From the NCBI GenBank assembly GCA_964558665.1, contig CAZLFA010000035.1, positions 1 through 39,626 of the forward strand: a stretch of 39,626 bases of DNA, in the 5' to 3' direction. Source of the DNA: CAZLFA01 sp964558665 (GTDB taxonomy: Bacteria > Desulfobacterota > Syntrophia > Syntrophales > PHBD01). Each line of letters starts with the position of its first letter. Position 1 is the first letter of the stretch. Shown one piece after another: positions 1-8,918 of this stretch. Both the position numbers and the translations under genes were made by a program. The notes under the pieces were generated by a model. It made no database searches and was not told the DNA's origin. It worked only from the letters and a program-made list of their open reading frames with translations.

Positions 1-2
1 CC

Positions 3-425
3 CGATTAACTAAAATTTTACTGTTATCGGCAGCGAACTGCGGAAGATGGGTTAACAGAGACAAGGCGGCCGCTGATTTAACCGCAAAGGGCATCAAGGT
101 TGCCCGTGAAAATATTACGGGAAACACGACACTGGAAAAGCTGGTTGAGGTTGACGGCAGGAAGTGCCTGAAGCTCAATGCCCAAATAAACATGAGCAAA
201 ATCGAGCTGGCACTGCCGGCAGGATTCGCCGTCGAGAATTCAACGATGCACGCGACTTTCTCGGGTGAATTTCCCGTCGATAGTTCGCTGCGCCGGCTGT
301 CTGAAGATGTGGCGATGACCGTGGCGATAACGGCCAAGGGCAAACCCGGCCCCGATATTCCGGAGGTAACGATGTCCATGACGATGGACAGGTCAAAAAG
401 CATGAAATGGAAATTGATCGAGTGA
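3..425 (+). CDS. Hypothetical protein, 5'-truncated by window edge
   Basis: The reading frame is open from the left edge to a TGA at 423-425, so this is the C-terminal ~140 residues of a longer protein; the first in-frame ATG (192) is probably internal, because the 60 codons before it read as normal protein. I recognise no domain. The visible part is soluble, mixed alpha/beta in look, with alternating hydrophobic and charged stretches rich in Thr/Val/Met near the end, which suggests beta strands of an exported or lipoprotein-type domain. The amino terminus, and any signal peptide, lies outside the window. The next gene starts 7 nt downstream, so they may be co-transcribed. Function unknown. 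Confidence 0.55.
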   Translation, partial: RLTKILLLSAANCGRWVNRDKAAADLTAKGIKVARENITGNTTLEKLVEVDGRKCLKLNAQINMSKIELALPAGFAVENSTMHATFSGEFPVDSSLRRLSEDVAMTVAITAKGKPGPDIPEVTMSMTMDRSKSMKWKLIE

Positions 426-431
426 AGCAGT

Positions 432-818
432 ATGAATAATACTGATTCCTCCGCCGGCTCCACAGTACACTGGGCATGGATTATTCCGGCCGTCTGTTTT
501 GCAAATCTTTTTGTCAATTACGGAATACGTCTCGGCTGCGGCGTCGTCATGCCTGAGATGATCCGCACTCACGACCTTTCAAGACGGCAGGCGGGAGACA
601 TCTTCAATGCCTACTTTCTCGCCTATATCGCCCTTTCCCTGATCGCCGGAAACCTGACCGACCGGTGTGGTGCAAGAAAGATCATACCGCTTTTCGGAAT
701 TATCCCGGGAACAGGAACCATCTTCATGGGCACAGCCGACACTTTCCCGGAAGCCGCCGTTTCTTTTGCAATAGCCGGCATGGGCGCTTCAGAACCGGAG
801 AGGAGAATTGAATCTTGA
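432..818 (+). pseudogene. Truncated MFS transporter (N-terminal fragment)
   Basis: The 128-residue product begins like a full-size major facilitator superfamily permease: a membrane helix at about 14-32, then a GN-x-x-D-R-C-G-A-R-K stretch at about 74-84 that matches the MFS loop 2-3 signature, then two more helices. It ends abruptly after about 117 family-like residues with a short charged tail (EPERRIES) that is really the ribosome-binding region of the next gene read in frame. A working MFS protein has about 400 residues, so roughly 70% is missing. The stop codon overlaps the TTG start of the following ABC gene (TTGA). I read it as a deletion remnant; a functional three-helix peptide is possible but unlikely. 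Confidence 0.7.
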
Positions 819-1807
819 AGGGTGATCGTAAATGGATCTGGGGCATTGCACTTCTCATTGCGGCGGCGGGAATCCTTGTTTTCACCGGCAACACCAAGCA
901 AAGAACAGGGCATTCCTTTTATTTCATCCACTCCAATGACTCGGACTTTTCCGAAGAGGCCGAGCAGGGACTGTTGAGCGAGTTGAAGGATGCCGGATTG
1001 ATAAGAGACAAGGATTATACCATGGTCATCCGCAGCGCCCAGGGTGAAATGGCCATGCTCAATTCCATAATCGACGCAGCGGCGGCGGGAAACCATGACA
1101 TCATCTTCGTGAGCGGGACCCCTGCCCTGCAGGCGGCGGTCAAGAAGATCAAAAAGGCCGCCATCGTCTTTACCAATTCGGCGGATCCGGTAGCAGCCGG
1201 CGCCGGAAAGTCATTCACCGAACATCTGCCCAATGTCACCGGCAAATCCACACTCAGCGATTTCGACGGTATGGTTACGCTGGTTCGGCAGATAAAGCCG
1301 TCGGCAAAAACAATAGGCACAATCTACACACCCTCGGAGATAAATTCTGTGATATACAAGGACGCACTCGAAAAAGCCGCGCACAATAAAGGTTTGACTC
1401 TTGTAACCGTCCCCGTATATGCAACCTCTGAAGTATTAAACGCGTCGGAAATTCTCTGTGAAAAGAATATCGATTTTATCTGTCAGGTCGCAGACAATCT
1501 TACCGGCGCAGCACTGGCAAGCATATCCCAGGCAGCCGGAAAAAAACATGTGCCTCTGCTGACCTTTGTCACTACCCCGGCTCAAAAAGGAATATCCGTC
1601 GCGGCTGTTGCCAGAGACTACACTCAGGCGGGAAGGGACGCGGCTCAACTGGCGCTGAGAATCGTTCGCGGCGAGAACCCGGCGTCCATACCCTTCACAT
1701 ATGTCAGCAAGACGAGGATCATCATCAACAAAACGGCCGCCGACAGAGCGGGGTTGGCAATACCGGAAAAAGTGCTGAAACGCGCTGATGAAGTGATCAC
1801 AAAATAA
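815..1807 (+). CDS. ABC transporter substrate-binding protein, TrpX-like (COG2984)
   Basis: A 330-residue binding protein of the ABC_sub_bind family (Pfam PF04392), which delivers a small ligand to a permease/ATPase pair. Known members bind tryptophan or tyrosine; the ligand here cannot be read from sequence. Residues 6-24 form one hydrophobic N-terminal segment, a signal peptide or membrane anchor. There is no lipobox cysteine. Family-typical features include the IIFVSGTPAL segment near 97 and the TNSADPVAAG segment near 122. The TTG start is supported by a GGAGAGGAG ribosome-binding site at 796-804 and a 4-nt overlap with the preceding stop. It is the first intact gene of an operon continuing with the STAS fusion, permease and ATPase. 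Confidence 0.82.
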   Translation: MKGDRKWIWGIALLIAAAGILVFTGNTKQRTGHSFYFIHSNDSDFSEEAEQGLLSELKDAGLIRDKDYTMVIRSAQGEMAMLNSIIDAAAAGNHDIIFVSGTPALQAAVKKIKKAAIVFTNSADPVAAGAGKSFTEHLPNVTGKSTLSDFDGMVTLVRQIKPSAKTIGTIYTPSEINSVIYKDALEKAAHNKGLTLVTVPVYATSEVLNASEILCEKNIDFICQVADNLTGAALASISQAAGKKHVPLLTFVTTPAQKGISVAAVARDYTQAGRDAAQLALRIVRGENPASIPFTYVSKTRIIINKTAADRAGLAIPEKVLKRADEVITK

Positions 1808-1811
1808 AGCC

Positions 1812-3071
1812 ATGCAGGAAACCCTGGAAATAAAAAAAGAGGCAACCGCCGGATCGATTAGAATAACCGTTGCCGGGCGAATCGATGCCTACTGGTCCGA
1901 TCATCTTGAGAAGATTCTTCAAGAGGAAATCAATGCCGGTCACTATGCGCTGGTACTCGATTTTGCGGAACTCAGCTATATAAGCTCCGCAGGTATACGG
2001 ATAATCATCGGCTGCTATAAACAGCTGCAGAGTCTGCACGGATCCTTTTCGCTGATCAACGCATCCGGAAACGTCGCTTCCGTATTGAAGATGTCCGGTC
2101 TCTCATCCTTGCTCAAGGAAGAGGAGGGCAAAAAAGAAGAAGCCGCGGCGCAGGAAAAAGCAGCAGGGGATGCCGACAGGATAAATATTTCCGTCCGCAA
2201 GCTTGATGCCGGCGCGTCATTCAGGTGCACGATCGTCGGAAAGCCGGAGGCGCTTTTTCTGTCCGGTTACTCGCCTGACGACAGTCACAGAATATCACTG
2301 CGCAAAACACTTTTCGGCATAGGAGCCGGTGCCATTGGCGCCGACTTCGACAGTTGCCGCAACAGGTTCGGCGAGTTCATCGCCCTGGCAGGAGCGGCTG
2401 CCTATCGCCCTACGGACGGTTCAAACAGGCCGGACTACATTTTATCGGCAGGGACCTACGAACCGGAGCTGATGATTCTCTACGGCATATTATGGGAAGG
2501 CGGTTTTTCACATATTGCCGATTTTGAATTTCCCGGCACAGGAGGAGGCGCAGCACTGGGAGACCTCATCGAAGACATCATAAGCGCCGTGCCCGGCATG
2601 GAGCAGGCTGCCATAGCGATAATCGGTGAAACGTCCGGACTGGTGGGAGCCGCCCTCAGCCGATCACCTTTGGTCTGTAACTATCATGCCGGAGAATCGC
2701 CGTTCACATTTCCCGGAATACGAGACAATCTGTACTTCACAACGGAAAAAATTCACAGGCGTACGCTATCCGTCACCGCCGGCATTGTCTGCCGCGCCGA
2801 CAAGGGCTCTCTGAAGGATCTCACACGCCCGTTGTCGGTAAGGTCGAAATTGCGCGGGCATTTTCATGCCGCCGTGCTTCCGTTCCGGCCGCTCAGGAAA
2901 CAGATGACGGACTTATCCGGGGCCGTGCGCATGCTTTACGACGAGGGGCAGATCATGGACGTTCTTCATCTGATGAATGACGAAAGAGATATAAGCGGCA
3001 TCGGAGAAAGCGGGTTTATCAGAGGATCATGCTGGATAGGAAGCATATCTGAAATATCGGAGAAAAGGTAA
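1812..3071 (+). CDS. STAS-domain protein fused to an unknown C-terminal domain
   Basis: Residues 1-105 are a STAS (anti-sigma-factor antagonist) domain: the segment LDFAELSYISSAGIRI at about 49-64 carries the serine pair (58/59) phosphorylated in SpoIIAA-type proteins. A charged Glu/Lys/Ala linker (about 101-122) joins it to a ~295-residue domain that I do not recognise. That domain contains glycine/alanine-rich stretches (for example around 170-180 and 245-255) and a cluster of predicted strands, with no transmembrane segment. The gene starts 4 nt after the binding protein and ends 6 nt before the permease, so it is an integral part of an ABC importer operon that elsewhere has three genes. 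It may be a cytoplasmic regulator of the importer or a sensor of its flux; this is inference. There is no clear Shine-Dalgarno sequence, so translation is probably coupled. Confidence 0.75.
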   Translation: MQETLEIKKEATAGSIRITVAGRIDAYWSDHLEKILQEEINAGHYALVLDFAELSYISSAGIRIIIGCYKQLQSLHGSFSLINASGNVASVLKMSGLSSLLKEEEGKKEEAAAQEKAAGDADRINISVRKLDAGASFRCTIVGKPEALFLSGYSPDDSHRISLRKTLFGIGAGAIGADFDSCRNRFGEFIALAGAAAYRPTDGSNRPDYILSAGTYEPELMILYGILWEGGFSHIADFEFPGTGGGAALGDLIEDIISAVPGMEQAAIAIIGETSGLVGAALSRSPLVCNYHAGESPFTFPGIRDNLYFTTEKIHRRTLSVTAGIVCRADKGSLKDLTRPLSVRSKLRGHFHAAVLPFRPLRKQMTDLSGAVRMLYDEGQIMDVLHLMNDERDISGIGESGFIRGSCWIGSISEISEKR

Positions 3072-3077
3072 GGCATC

Positions 3078-4013
3078 ATGTCGGCACTCATCGGGGCCTT
3101 GGCAGTGGGGTTGATACTGTCGCTTGTCGCCATAGGCATTTTCATCAGCTACCGTGTTTTAAATTTCCCCGACATAACGACGGACGGTTCATTCACGCTG
3201 GGAGGGGCTGTCGCCGCCTCTCTTATCATCTGCAGGATCGATCCGGTTGTCGCCTGTTCAGCCGCCCTTATCTGCGGGTTTGCCGCCGGCGCCCTCACCG
3301 GATTCCTCAATATCAGATTCAATATACGCCCCATCCTGGCAGGCATACTCATGATGACAGGCCTGTACTCGATCAACCTCCATATCATGGGCAAAAGCAA
3401 CCTGCCACTTCTCACGGAAAAAACACTGTTCACCGGCATTGACGGCTTTATCGCGGGAACAATGCAGATGCCCCGCACGGTCCTGCTCTTCGGCAGCCCT
3501 GTTTCTTCAACGGATATCGGCATCCTTATCGCAACGACGGTCTTCGTCGGTCTGACGGCGTTATTGATTACGGTGTTTTTCTGCACCCATCTGGGAACTG
3601 CCATGCGGGCAACGGGAAATAACCCGCAGATGGTCAGGGCTCTCGGCGTCAACACCGGCCTGATGGTGGTATGCGGGCTTGCCCTGGGCAACGGCCTTAC
3701 AGCCCTGTCCGGCGCCCTGCTCGTTCAGTATCAGGGGTTTGCAGACGTCCAGATGGGGATCGGCATGTTCGTCTGGGGCATTGCCAGTCTCATCATCGGT
3801 GAGACAATCATCGGGACACGAAGCACCGGCATCATCATCCTGGGGACGATCTACGGATCGGTACTGTTCCGCATCCTGGTGTCGATTGCCCTGAAATGGG
3901 GCATGAACCCCAACGATCTGAAACTGGTCACCGCCCTGTTTGTCCTCGGCGCCCTGATCATACCCTATATGACAGGCAGAGCAGGACGCAATAAAGAGGC
4001 CTCACATGCTTGA
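3078..4013 (+). CDS. ABC transporter permease, TrpY-like (COG4120)
   Basis: A 311-residue polytopic inner-membrane protein of the BPD_transp_2 (LivH/RbsC-like) class, with about eight or nine hydrophobic helices across its length. The conserved N-terminal signature FPDITTDGSFTLGGA lies at about 30-44, and a cytoplasmic ATPase-contact loop carries GTAMRATGNNPQMVRALG at about 174-191. These are diagnostic of the COG4120 permeases that pair with COG2984 binding proteins. It forms the translocation pore of the importer encoded by this operon. Start ATG follows AAGGTAAGG. The 3' end overlaps the ATPase gene by 8 nt, indicating translational coupling. Confidence 0.88.
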   Translation: MSALIGALAVGLILSLVAIGIFISYRVLNFPDITTDGSFTLGGAVAASLIICRIDPVVACSAALICGFAAGALTGFLNIRFNIRPILAGILMMTGLYSINLHIMGKSNLPLLTEKTLFTGIDGFIAGTMQMPRTVLLFGSPVSSTDIGILIATTVFVGLTALLITVFFCTHLGTAMRATGNNPQMVRALGVNTGLMVVCGLALGNGLTALSGALLVQYQGFADVQMGIGMFVWGIASLIIGETIIGTRSTGIIILGTIYGSVLFRILVSIALKWGMNPNDLKLVTALFVLGALIIPYMTGRAGRNKEASHA

Positions 4014-4818
4014 AGTCAAGAATATCTGCAAGACATTTAATCCCGGAAGCTCTGATGAAATAAAGGCGCTCCGCGATGTAAGCTTCAGCATGCCCGAAGG
4101 CGACTATATGGTAGTGGTGGGAACCAACGGCTCCGGCAAGACAACCCTGATGAACGCGCTGTCCGGAACCTTCCCTCCTGATGAAGGCAGCATCGTCCTG
4201 GACGGGAAAGAAATCACTTCCTGGAAGGAGCATCAGCGGGCTGAATTCATCGGACGGATATTCCAGAATCCCTTCAGCGGAACGGCCCCGGACATGACCA
4301 TAGCCGAAAATCTCGCCCTCGCGTCATGCCGCGGAAGAGCCAGAGGATTACGGAAGGCCGTGGATAAAGAATCCCGTGAGGAATTTCGCCGGCGCGTGCA
4401 ATCCCTCAACATGGGGCTGGAAGATAGACTGGACAATCCGATCGGAACCCTTTCCGGCGGTCAGAGGCAGGCACTTACGCTGCTCATGGCAACATGGATC
4501 AAACCGCGGCTGCTGCTGCTTGACGAGCACACAGCGGCCCTCGATCCCAAGACAGCGGGTCTGGTAATAGAGCTTACGGAGAAGATCATCAGAAGGGATC
4601 GTCTGACGACGCTGATGGTCACGCATTCCATGCAGCAGGCGATAAATCTCGGCAACCGCCTGATCATGATGCACGGGGGGCGCATTATCCATGATTTCGG
4701 CGAACAGGACAAGAAACGCATGACGGCAGGCGACATCATGCATCTGTTCGATGAAGTGCGGCGCAAAGAACAGATCGATGAACCCCTGGCCGAAATGATC
4801 CGCCGGCAGTACGTATAA
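4006..4818 (+). CDS. ABC transporter ATP-binding protein, TrpZ-like (COG1101)
   Basis: A 270-residue cytoplasmic ATPase that powers the importer. The Walker A motif GTNGSGKTT is at 39-47, the signature LSGGQ near 149-153, Walker B LLLLDEH near 168-174 and an H-loop histidine in THSMQQ near 205. The family usually has Glu-His after the Walker B aspartate, as here. It overlaps the permease stop by 8 nt, with an AGAGG ribosome-binding site inside that gene. It is the last gene of the operon; a 323-nt spacer with dispersed palindromes follows. Substrate unknown; amino-acid-like by family. Confidence 0.9.
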   Translation: MLEVKNICKTFNPGSSDEIKALRDVSFSMPEGDYMVVVGTNGSGKTTLMNALSGTFPPDEGSIVLDGKEITSWKEHQRAEFIGRIFQNPFSGTAPDMTIAENLALASCRGRARGLRKAVDKESREEFRRRVQSLNMGLEDRLDNPIGTLSGGQRQALTLLMATWIKPRLLLLDEHTAALDPKTAGLVIELTEKIIRRDRLTTLMVTHSMQQAINLGNRLIMMHGGRIIHDFGEQDKKRMTAGDIMHLFDEVRRKEQIDEPLAEMIRRQYV

Positions 4819-4902
4819 TTACCCCTTCTGACAGATAAAATTGACTGCATGCAAATCTAATCTGTGATATATTATTATTCCAGTATATGATTATATAACT
4901 CT

Positions 4903-5083
4903 TGTCATTCCCGAGAAATCGGGAATCCAGTAAAAACATATGGATGCCGGATCAAGTCCGGCATGACAATTTGTGTGTTTAATTGCTAGAGTAGCAGTAT
5001 CATCTAAGCCGCCATCAAACCTGACAAGTAATAACAGGTTATTTCGAGACGAAGTCTGGATTCCTGCTTCCGCAGGAATGACA
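4903..5083. repeat. Cluster of three dispersed hairpin repeats
   Basis: This spacer (4819-5141) has no gene but contains three perfect inverted repeats. They are ATTCCCGA-GAAA-TCGGGAAT (4907-4926), ATGCCGGA-TCAAG-TCCGGCAT (4944-4964) and ATTCCTGC-TTCC-GCAGGAAT (5060-5079). The flanks of the first (TGTCATTCC ... GGAATCCAG) recur in inverted order around the third (CTGGATTCC ... GGAATGACA), so the outer two units face each other. Such units, whose translations read like VIPAEAGIQ or HAGLDPAS, are known as dispersed palindromic repeats in many proteobacterial genomes. The first hairpin is not followed by a T-run, so it is probably not the main terminator of the ABC operon. Confidence 0.8.
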
Positions 5084-5141
5084 CGGCATACACAGAACAA
5101 GCGAATCATCACTTCCATTAACAACCATCTGAGGGGGAGCT

Positions 5142-6035
5142 ATGATCATTGAAAGCAGAGGCAAACTTGGCGACGGACTATACGCAATAGGAACGGCGGA
5201 GCTTCCCGGCTACCTTCTTAGCGGCGCTACCCCTGCCCTTTTCGATTCAGGAATGACATTTGCCGGTCCCCTCTATCTGGAAGGGCTGAAAACATGCCTG
5301 GGAGACGAAAACAGACTGTCTTATCTCTTTCTCACGCACTCGCATTTCGATCACAGCGGAGCCGGCCCGTATCTCAGAAAGAGGATCAAAGGACTCAAAG
5401 TCGGCGCTCACAAACTGGCGGCGGACACCTTCAAAAAGCCCAATGCCGTCGAACTGATCCGCAGCCTGAGCAGGGATTACGAGGAAAAGTATATGTCGAC
5501 AGCGGACAGGGAGGCAGTCGCCTTCGATTCTCTGGACGTAGATATCATTCTTGAAGACGGCACGGAATTCGATCTCGGCAACGGGCTGTCTTTCAGGGTC
5601 ATCGCCACCCCTGGACACACGAAAGACTCTGTCTCTTTCTACATCCCGAAGCTGAAGGCGCTCATTACCGGCGAGGCGGCCGGCGTTTACGACAGGAACT
5701 TCACCATCCACCCGGAATTTCTGGCAAGCTACAAGGACTATCTGGCTTCTCTGGAAAAGCTTGCTGTTCTCGATCTGGACATCCTGATGATGAGCCATTT
5801 TTTCACCCTTACGGGTGATGACGCCGCCGGCTACATATCAAAGGCCATTGCCGGCGCAAGGGCGTTTCGGGACAGGATAGAGGGCTATCTTGAAAGCGCA
5901 GGCGGAGACAGGGAAGCGGTTGTCCGCCGCATCTACAAGGAGGATTTTGAGGACACGGGCGCCATCCTCCAGGAGGCAAGGCCGTATCTCATAAATCTCC
6001 AGGCCAAGGTAAGGGCGGTTGCAGAAGGAAGATAA
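5142..6035 (+). CDS. MBL-fold metallo-hydrolase
   Basis: A 297-residue soluble protein of the metallo-beta-lactamase superfamily. The metal-binding signature THSHFDH places H66, H68, D70 and H71; further ligands are likely H159 (TPGHTKDS) and H219 (MSHF). The usual bridging aspartate position reads Gly-Glu (LITGEAAG), a variation to note. This fold covers hydrolases of thioesters, lactones, phosphodiesters and others; the substrate is not evident. Compared with glyoxalase II, the length and the ~70-residue C-terminal helical tail suggest a lactonase- or thioesterase-like branch. A GAGGGGGA ribosome-binding site precedes the ATG. It stands alone, 49 nt before the diguanylate cyclase. Confidence 0.85.
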   Translation: MIIESRGKLGDGLYAIGTAELPGYLLSGATPALFDSGMTFAGPLYLEGLKTCLGDENRLSYLFLTHSHFDHSGAGPYLRKRIKGLKVGAHKLAADTFKKPNAVELIRSLSRDYEEKYMSTADREAVAFDSLDVDIILEDGTEFDLGNGLSFRVIATPGHTKDSVSFYIPKLKALITGEAAGVYDRNFTIHPEFLASYKDYLASLEKLAVLDLDILMMSHFFTLTGDDAAGYISKAIAGARAFRDRIEGYLESAGGDREAVVRRIYKEDFEDTGAILQEARPYLINLQAKVRAVAEGR

Positions 6036-6084
6036 TCAGACATCTCAATTGCAGCAGTGAGCACAAGATTTAAAGGAACAAACC

Positions 6085-7350
6085 ATGGCTGCCGAAGATG
6101 ATTCGACCGGATCAACCACGTATTATGCAAGGAGATACCTGGTAGCGATTGTCCTTTTTGTGGCTCTCATCATCGTTTCTATTTTCTGGGGCTTTAATTT
6201 CAGGTCCAACGAGTTCTTCAGAGAACAGCTTTTGAACGAGGGCCGCTCCCTTTTCCAGCAGATTGTCATCACCCGCTCATGGATGGCGCAGCACGGCGGC
6301 GTCTATGTCGCAATCAGAGAAGGTGTGGAGGTCAATCCCTATCTGAAGCTGGTCCCCGGCCTGAAGGTGACGATCAGAGATGAAAAAGGCACACTGTATA
6401 CACTGAAAAACCCCGCTCTCGCCACGAGGGAGATTTCAAAACTCGCCAATGAAAAGGGGGTATTCAAATTCAATATCACCAGCCTCAATCCGCTCAATAA
6501 GACAAACATCGCCGATCAGTTTGAAACGGAAGCATTGAAGGCATTCAATAAAGGCGTTTCCGAACATTACAGTTTTGAAAGCAATGAGAAGACTAAAACC
6601 TTCCGCTACATGGCGCCGCTCATCACCGAAGAGTCGTGCCTGAAATGTCACGCCATTCAGGGATACAAGAAAGGAGATGTCCGCGGCGGCATCAGCGTAT
6701 CAGTGCCCACCGACAAGATATCACAGCAGATGAGCGAAAACAGAATATACCTTGCTGTATCCGCTTTCGGCATCGTGCTTATCGTTTTTTTGATTGTCTA
6801 TTTCATTGCCAATTTCTTCATTAAAGATCTGAGGAGCGCCGAGTCGAAGCTTGTCAACATGGCGATCAGAGACTTTCTGACAGGATTGCTGAACCGCCGC
6901 GAAGGATTCAGGAGGATCGAGTCGGAGATATCACGGGCAAACCGGCGCGGAGAACCGCTTTCTGCAATCATGACCGATGTCGACCATTTCAAGAAGGTAA
7001 ACGACAACTACGGCCACCTGACGGGTGATATTGTTCTTCAGTCGGTGGCGAAGATGCTGGAAAAAACGGTAAGGGACTACGACATCCTCTGCCGCTATGG
7101 CGGCGAAGAATTCCTGATTGTGACGCCGATGACAAACGTCGAACAGGCGCAGGGTCTGGCGGAGCGGATCAGAAAGCTGGCGGAAGAGATGGTTATTCAC
7201 GTGGAGGGCCAGCCCGATCTGAAGTTCACTTTGAGTCTGGGCGTGTCGGAGTTTAAGCCCGGTGAAAAGATAGAGGTTCTTATCTCCAGGGCCGATCAGG
7301 CTTTATACGAGGCAAAGAATTCAGGACGCAACAAGGTCTGCGTTTCCTGA
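6085..7350 (+). CDS. Membrane diguanylate cyclase with periplasmic haem-type (DUF3365) sensor
   Basis: A 421-residue two-helix membrane protein that should make the second messenger c-di-GMP. TM1 is about 14-36 and TM2 about 222-244. Between them is a periplasmic domain of the DUF3365/Tll0287-like type with a single CLKCH haem c attachment motif (C185, C188, H189), preceded by a Y-F-x-S-N-E-K-type segment typical of the family. The cytoplasmic part is a full GGDEF domain: active site GGEEF at 339-343 and an RxxD product-inhibition site (R330, D333) at the expected spacing. The inference is that haem redox state or a bound gas or ligand sets c-di-GMP output. ATG chosen after AAGGA. The neighbouring gene downstream converges on it. 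Confidence 0.88.
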   Translation: MAAEDDSTGSTTYYARRYLVAIVLFVALIIVSIFWGFNFRSNEFFREQLLNEGRSLFQQIVITRSWMAQHGGVYVAIREGVEVNPYLKLVPGLKVTIRDEKGTLYTLKNPALATREISKLANEKGVFKFNITSLNPLNKTNIADQFETEALKAFNKGVSEHYSFESNEKTKTFRYMAPLITEESCLKCHAIQGYKKGDVRGGISVSVPTDKISQQMSENRIYLAVSAFGIVLIVFLIVYFIANFFIKDLRSAESKLVNMAIRDFLTGLLNRREGFRRIESEISRANRRGEPLSAIMTDVDHFKKVNDNYGHLTGDIVLQSVAKMLEKTVRDYDILCRYGGEEFLIVTPMTNVEQAQGLAERIRKLAEEMVIHVEGQPDLKFTLSLGVSEFKPGEKIEVLISRADQALYEAKNSGRNKVCVS

Positions 7351-7439
7351 ATACCTTCCCGCGCCAATCACCATAAAATCACGGAAATTCTTACAAAAGA
7401 TTGCCTTTTCATGGCTATTGAAGCGTTAAAGATCAAGGC

Positions 7440-8699
7440 TCAAATTTCCAGGCTATGCCCTGTATCATGGCTTGTTGCGTATAGGGCCAGGGTGAGAGCC
7501 AATACAACAGCGGAAATGCCAAAACCCCAATGGTAAGCAGCGGCGGGTAAAGCCCCCGTTGCCGACATCTGCCAGTTGTCCATGATGATCCCCATCAGGT
7601 GTTGAAGCATGGCTGCACCCAGGATAACGAATAAGTTCAGGGACGTCATGGCTGTTCCGGCAATGGAAAGAGGAAAGGTCTCTTTCACCTGAGCGTACAG
7701 GACAAATACTCCTGCACCTGTCAATCCCAGCAGCCAGTTCTGGAGTACGAGACCCCAAGTGGGCAGATGCAGATCCATGGCCAGGCTGGAGTAAACAATG
7801 AGCATGCCCCCCACCACCACGAGTGTGGGAAACTTACGTTTCCCCAGACTGTCTGACAAGTAACCCCACAGCGGCGCACCACAGGCCAGCCCAACCGGGA
7901 TGGCCAGAAGGATGTTGCCGGCAGCCCCTTTGCTCATGCCGTAAATGTGCATGAGATACGGACCACCCCACAATCCCTGGACAGTGATCAATGTTCCATA
8001 GGAAGCGAATCCAAGTGGAGCCAGACGCCAGAAATTGCTGCTGCCGAAAACTGTAATTAGATCGGAATATATTCCTTGGGCAGGAGGCGTGGGCATCCGG
8101 ATATCGACATCTTGTGACGGATGATCGCGAACCACTGCATAGATTGAGATGGCCAGAATCAGGGTGAAAGCGGCCATACTCAGGCACACTCCCCGCCACC
8201 CCCATGCTTCACTCATCCAGGCCAGAGGGCTCGTAGCTGCTATTGCCCCCAGGTTGCCGACAGCGATGATGAGTCCCGAGAGCGTGGCGAAACTCTGTGG
8301 TGAAAACCACGTTATGAATAATTTATAGGAGCCCATGAGTACAACGGCCATACCTAAGCCTATGCCCGCCCGTGTCAGTATCGCAATGGCCCCATGATCG
8401 GCAAACGAAAAGCCTATGGCACAAACCGCCCCGGTACCCAAAAACAGGCTGATGACCAGACGGGGGCCGAAACGATCCAATAGGGAACCCAGGGGCATCT
8501 GCACCAAACAAAAACCATAGAAGAACGCTCCGCCCAGCAATCCGAGCGTCTCCGGGGTGAGTGCCAGATCGCGGCTCAAATCATCGGCAATGATAGCATT
8601 GGAAACACGCCAGAAGTTGGAAAGGACATATGCGACGGTGCAAATCGCAAAAATGTACCAGCGATACCGATAGGATAATTGCCATGTCTTTGATATCAC
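7440..8699 (-). CDS. MFS transporter
   Basis: A 419-residue inner-membrane permease of the major facilitator superfamily with about twelve hydrophobic helices. The loop 2-3 signature GSLLDRFGPR is at about 71-80, and a second, weaker copy, GYLSDSLGKRK, lies at the equivalent position in the second half (about 280-290), as expected from the 6+6 duplication. The overall look is that of the anion/organic-acid or NarK/ExuT-like families, but the substrate cannot be assigned. The GTG start is preceded by AGGAGA at suitable distance. It is a single-gene unit, convergent with the diguanylate cyclase. It is complete, unlike the MFS fragment at the left end, and does not look like its missing part. 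Confidence 0.85.
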   Translation of the reverse strand: MISKTWQLSYRYRWYIFAICTVAYVLSNFWRVSNAIIADDLSRDLALTPETLGLLGGAFFYGFCLVQMPLGSLLDRFGPRLVISLFLGTGAVCAIGFSFADHGAIAILTRAGIGLGMAVVLMGSYKLFITWFSPQSFATLSGLIIAVGNLGAIAATSPLAWMSEAWGWRGVCLSMAAFTLILAISIYAVVRDHPSQDVDIRMPTPPAQGIYSDLITVFGSSNFWRLAPLGFASYGTLITVQGLWGGPYLMHIYGMSKGAAGNILLAIPVGLACGAPLWGYLSDSLGKRKFPTLVVVGGMLIVYSSLAMDLHLPTWGLVLQNWLLGLTGAGVFVLYAQVKETFPLSIAGTAMTSLNLFVILGAAMLQHLMGIIMDNWQMSATGALPAAAYHWGFGISAVVLALTLALYATSHDTGHSLEI

Positions 8700-8918
8700 A
8701 TTTTCTCCTGATATTTTTAACGTATCCTGAAAAAAATTATGAGATGGTGACAGCTATTACCCGTGAAAAACGAAAAGTTCAACAACAAAAAAATTAGAAA
8801 GAACAACATGGTGGGGTTTGAAATATGAGACATTGATTACCATTGGAAAACTTGCATCTCAGAGATAATTTCATTCTTGTGGATATAGCAAGGAAGGAAG
8901 CAATTGAGCAGTAGTTTT

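Noticed and set aside
4903..5083. Possible CRISPR array
   Set aside because: The three hairpins differ in sequence and spacing, so there is no regular repeat-spacer pattern, and no cas gene is present.
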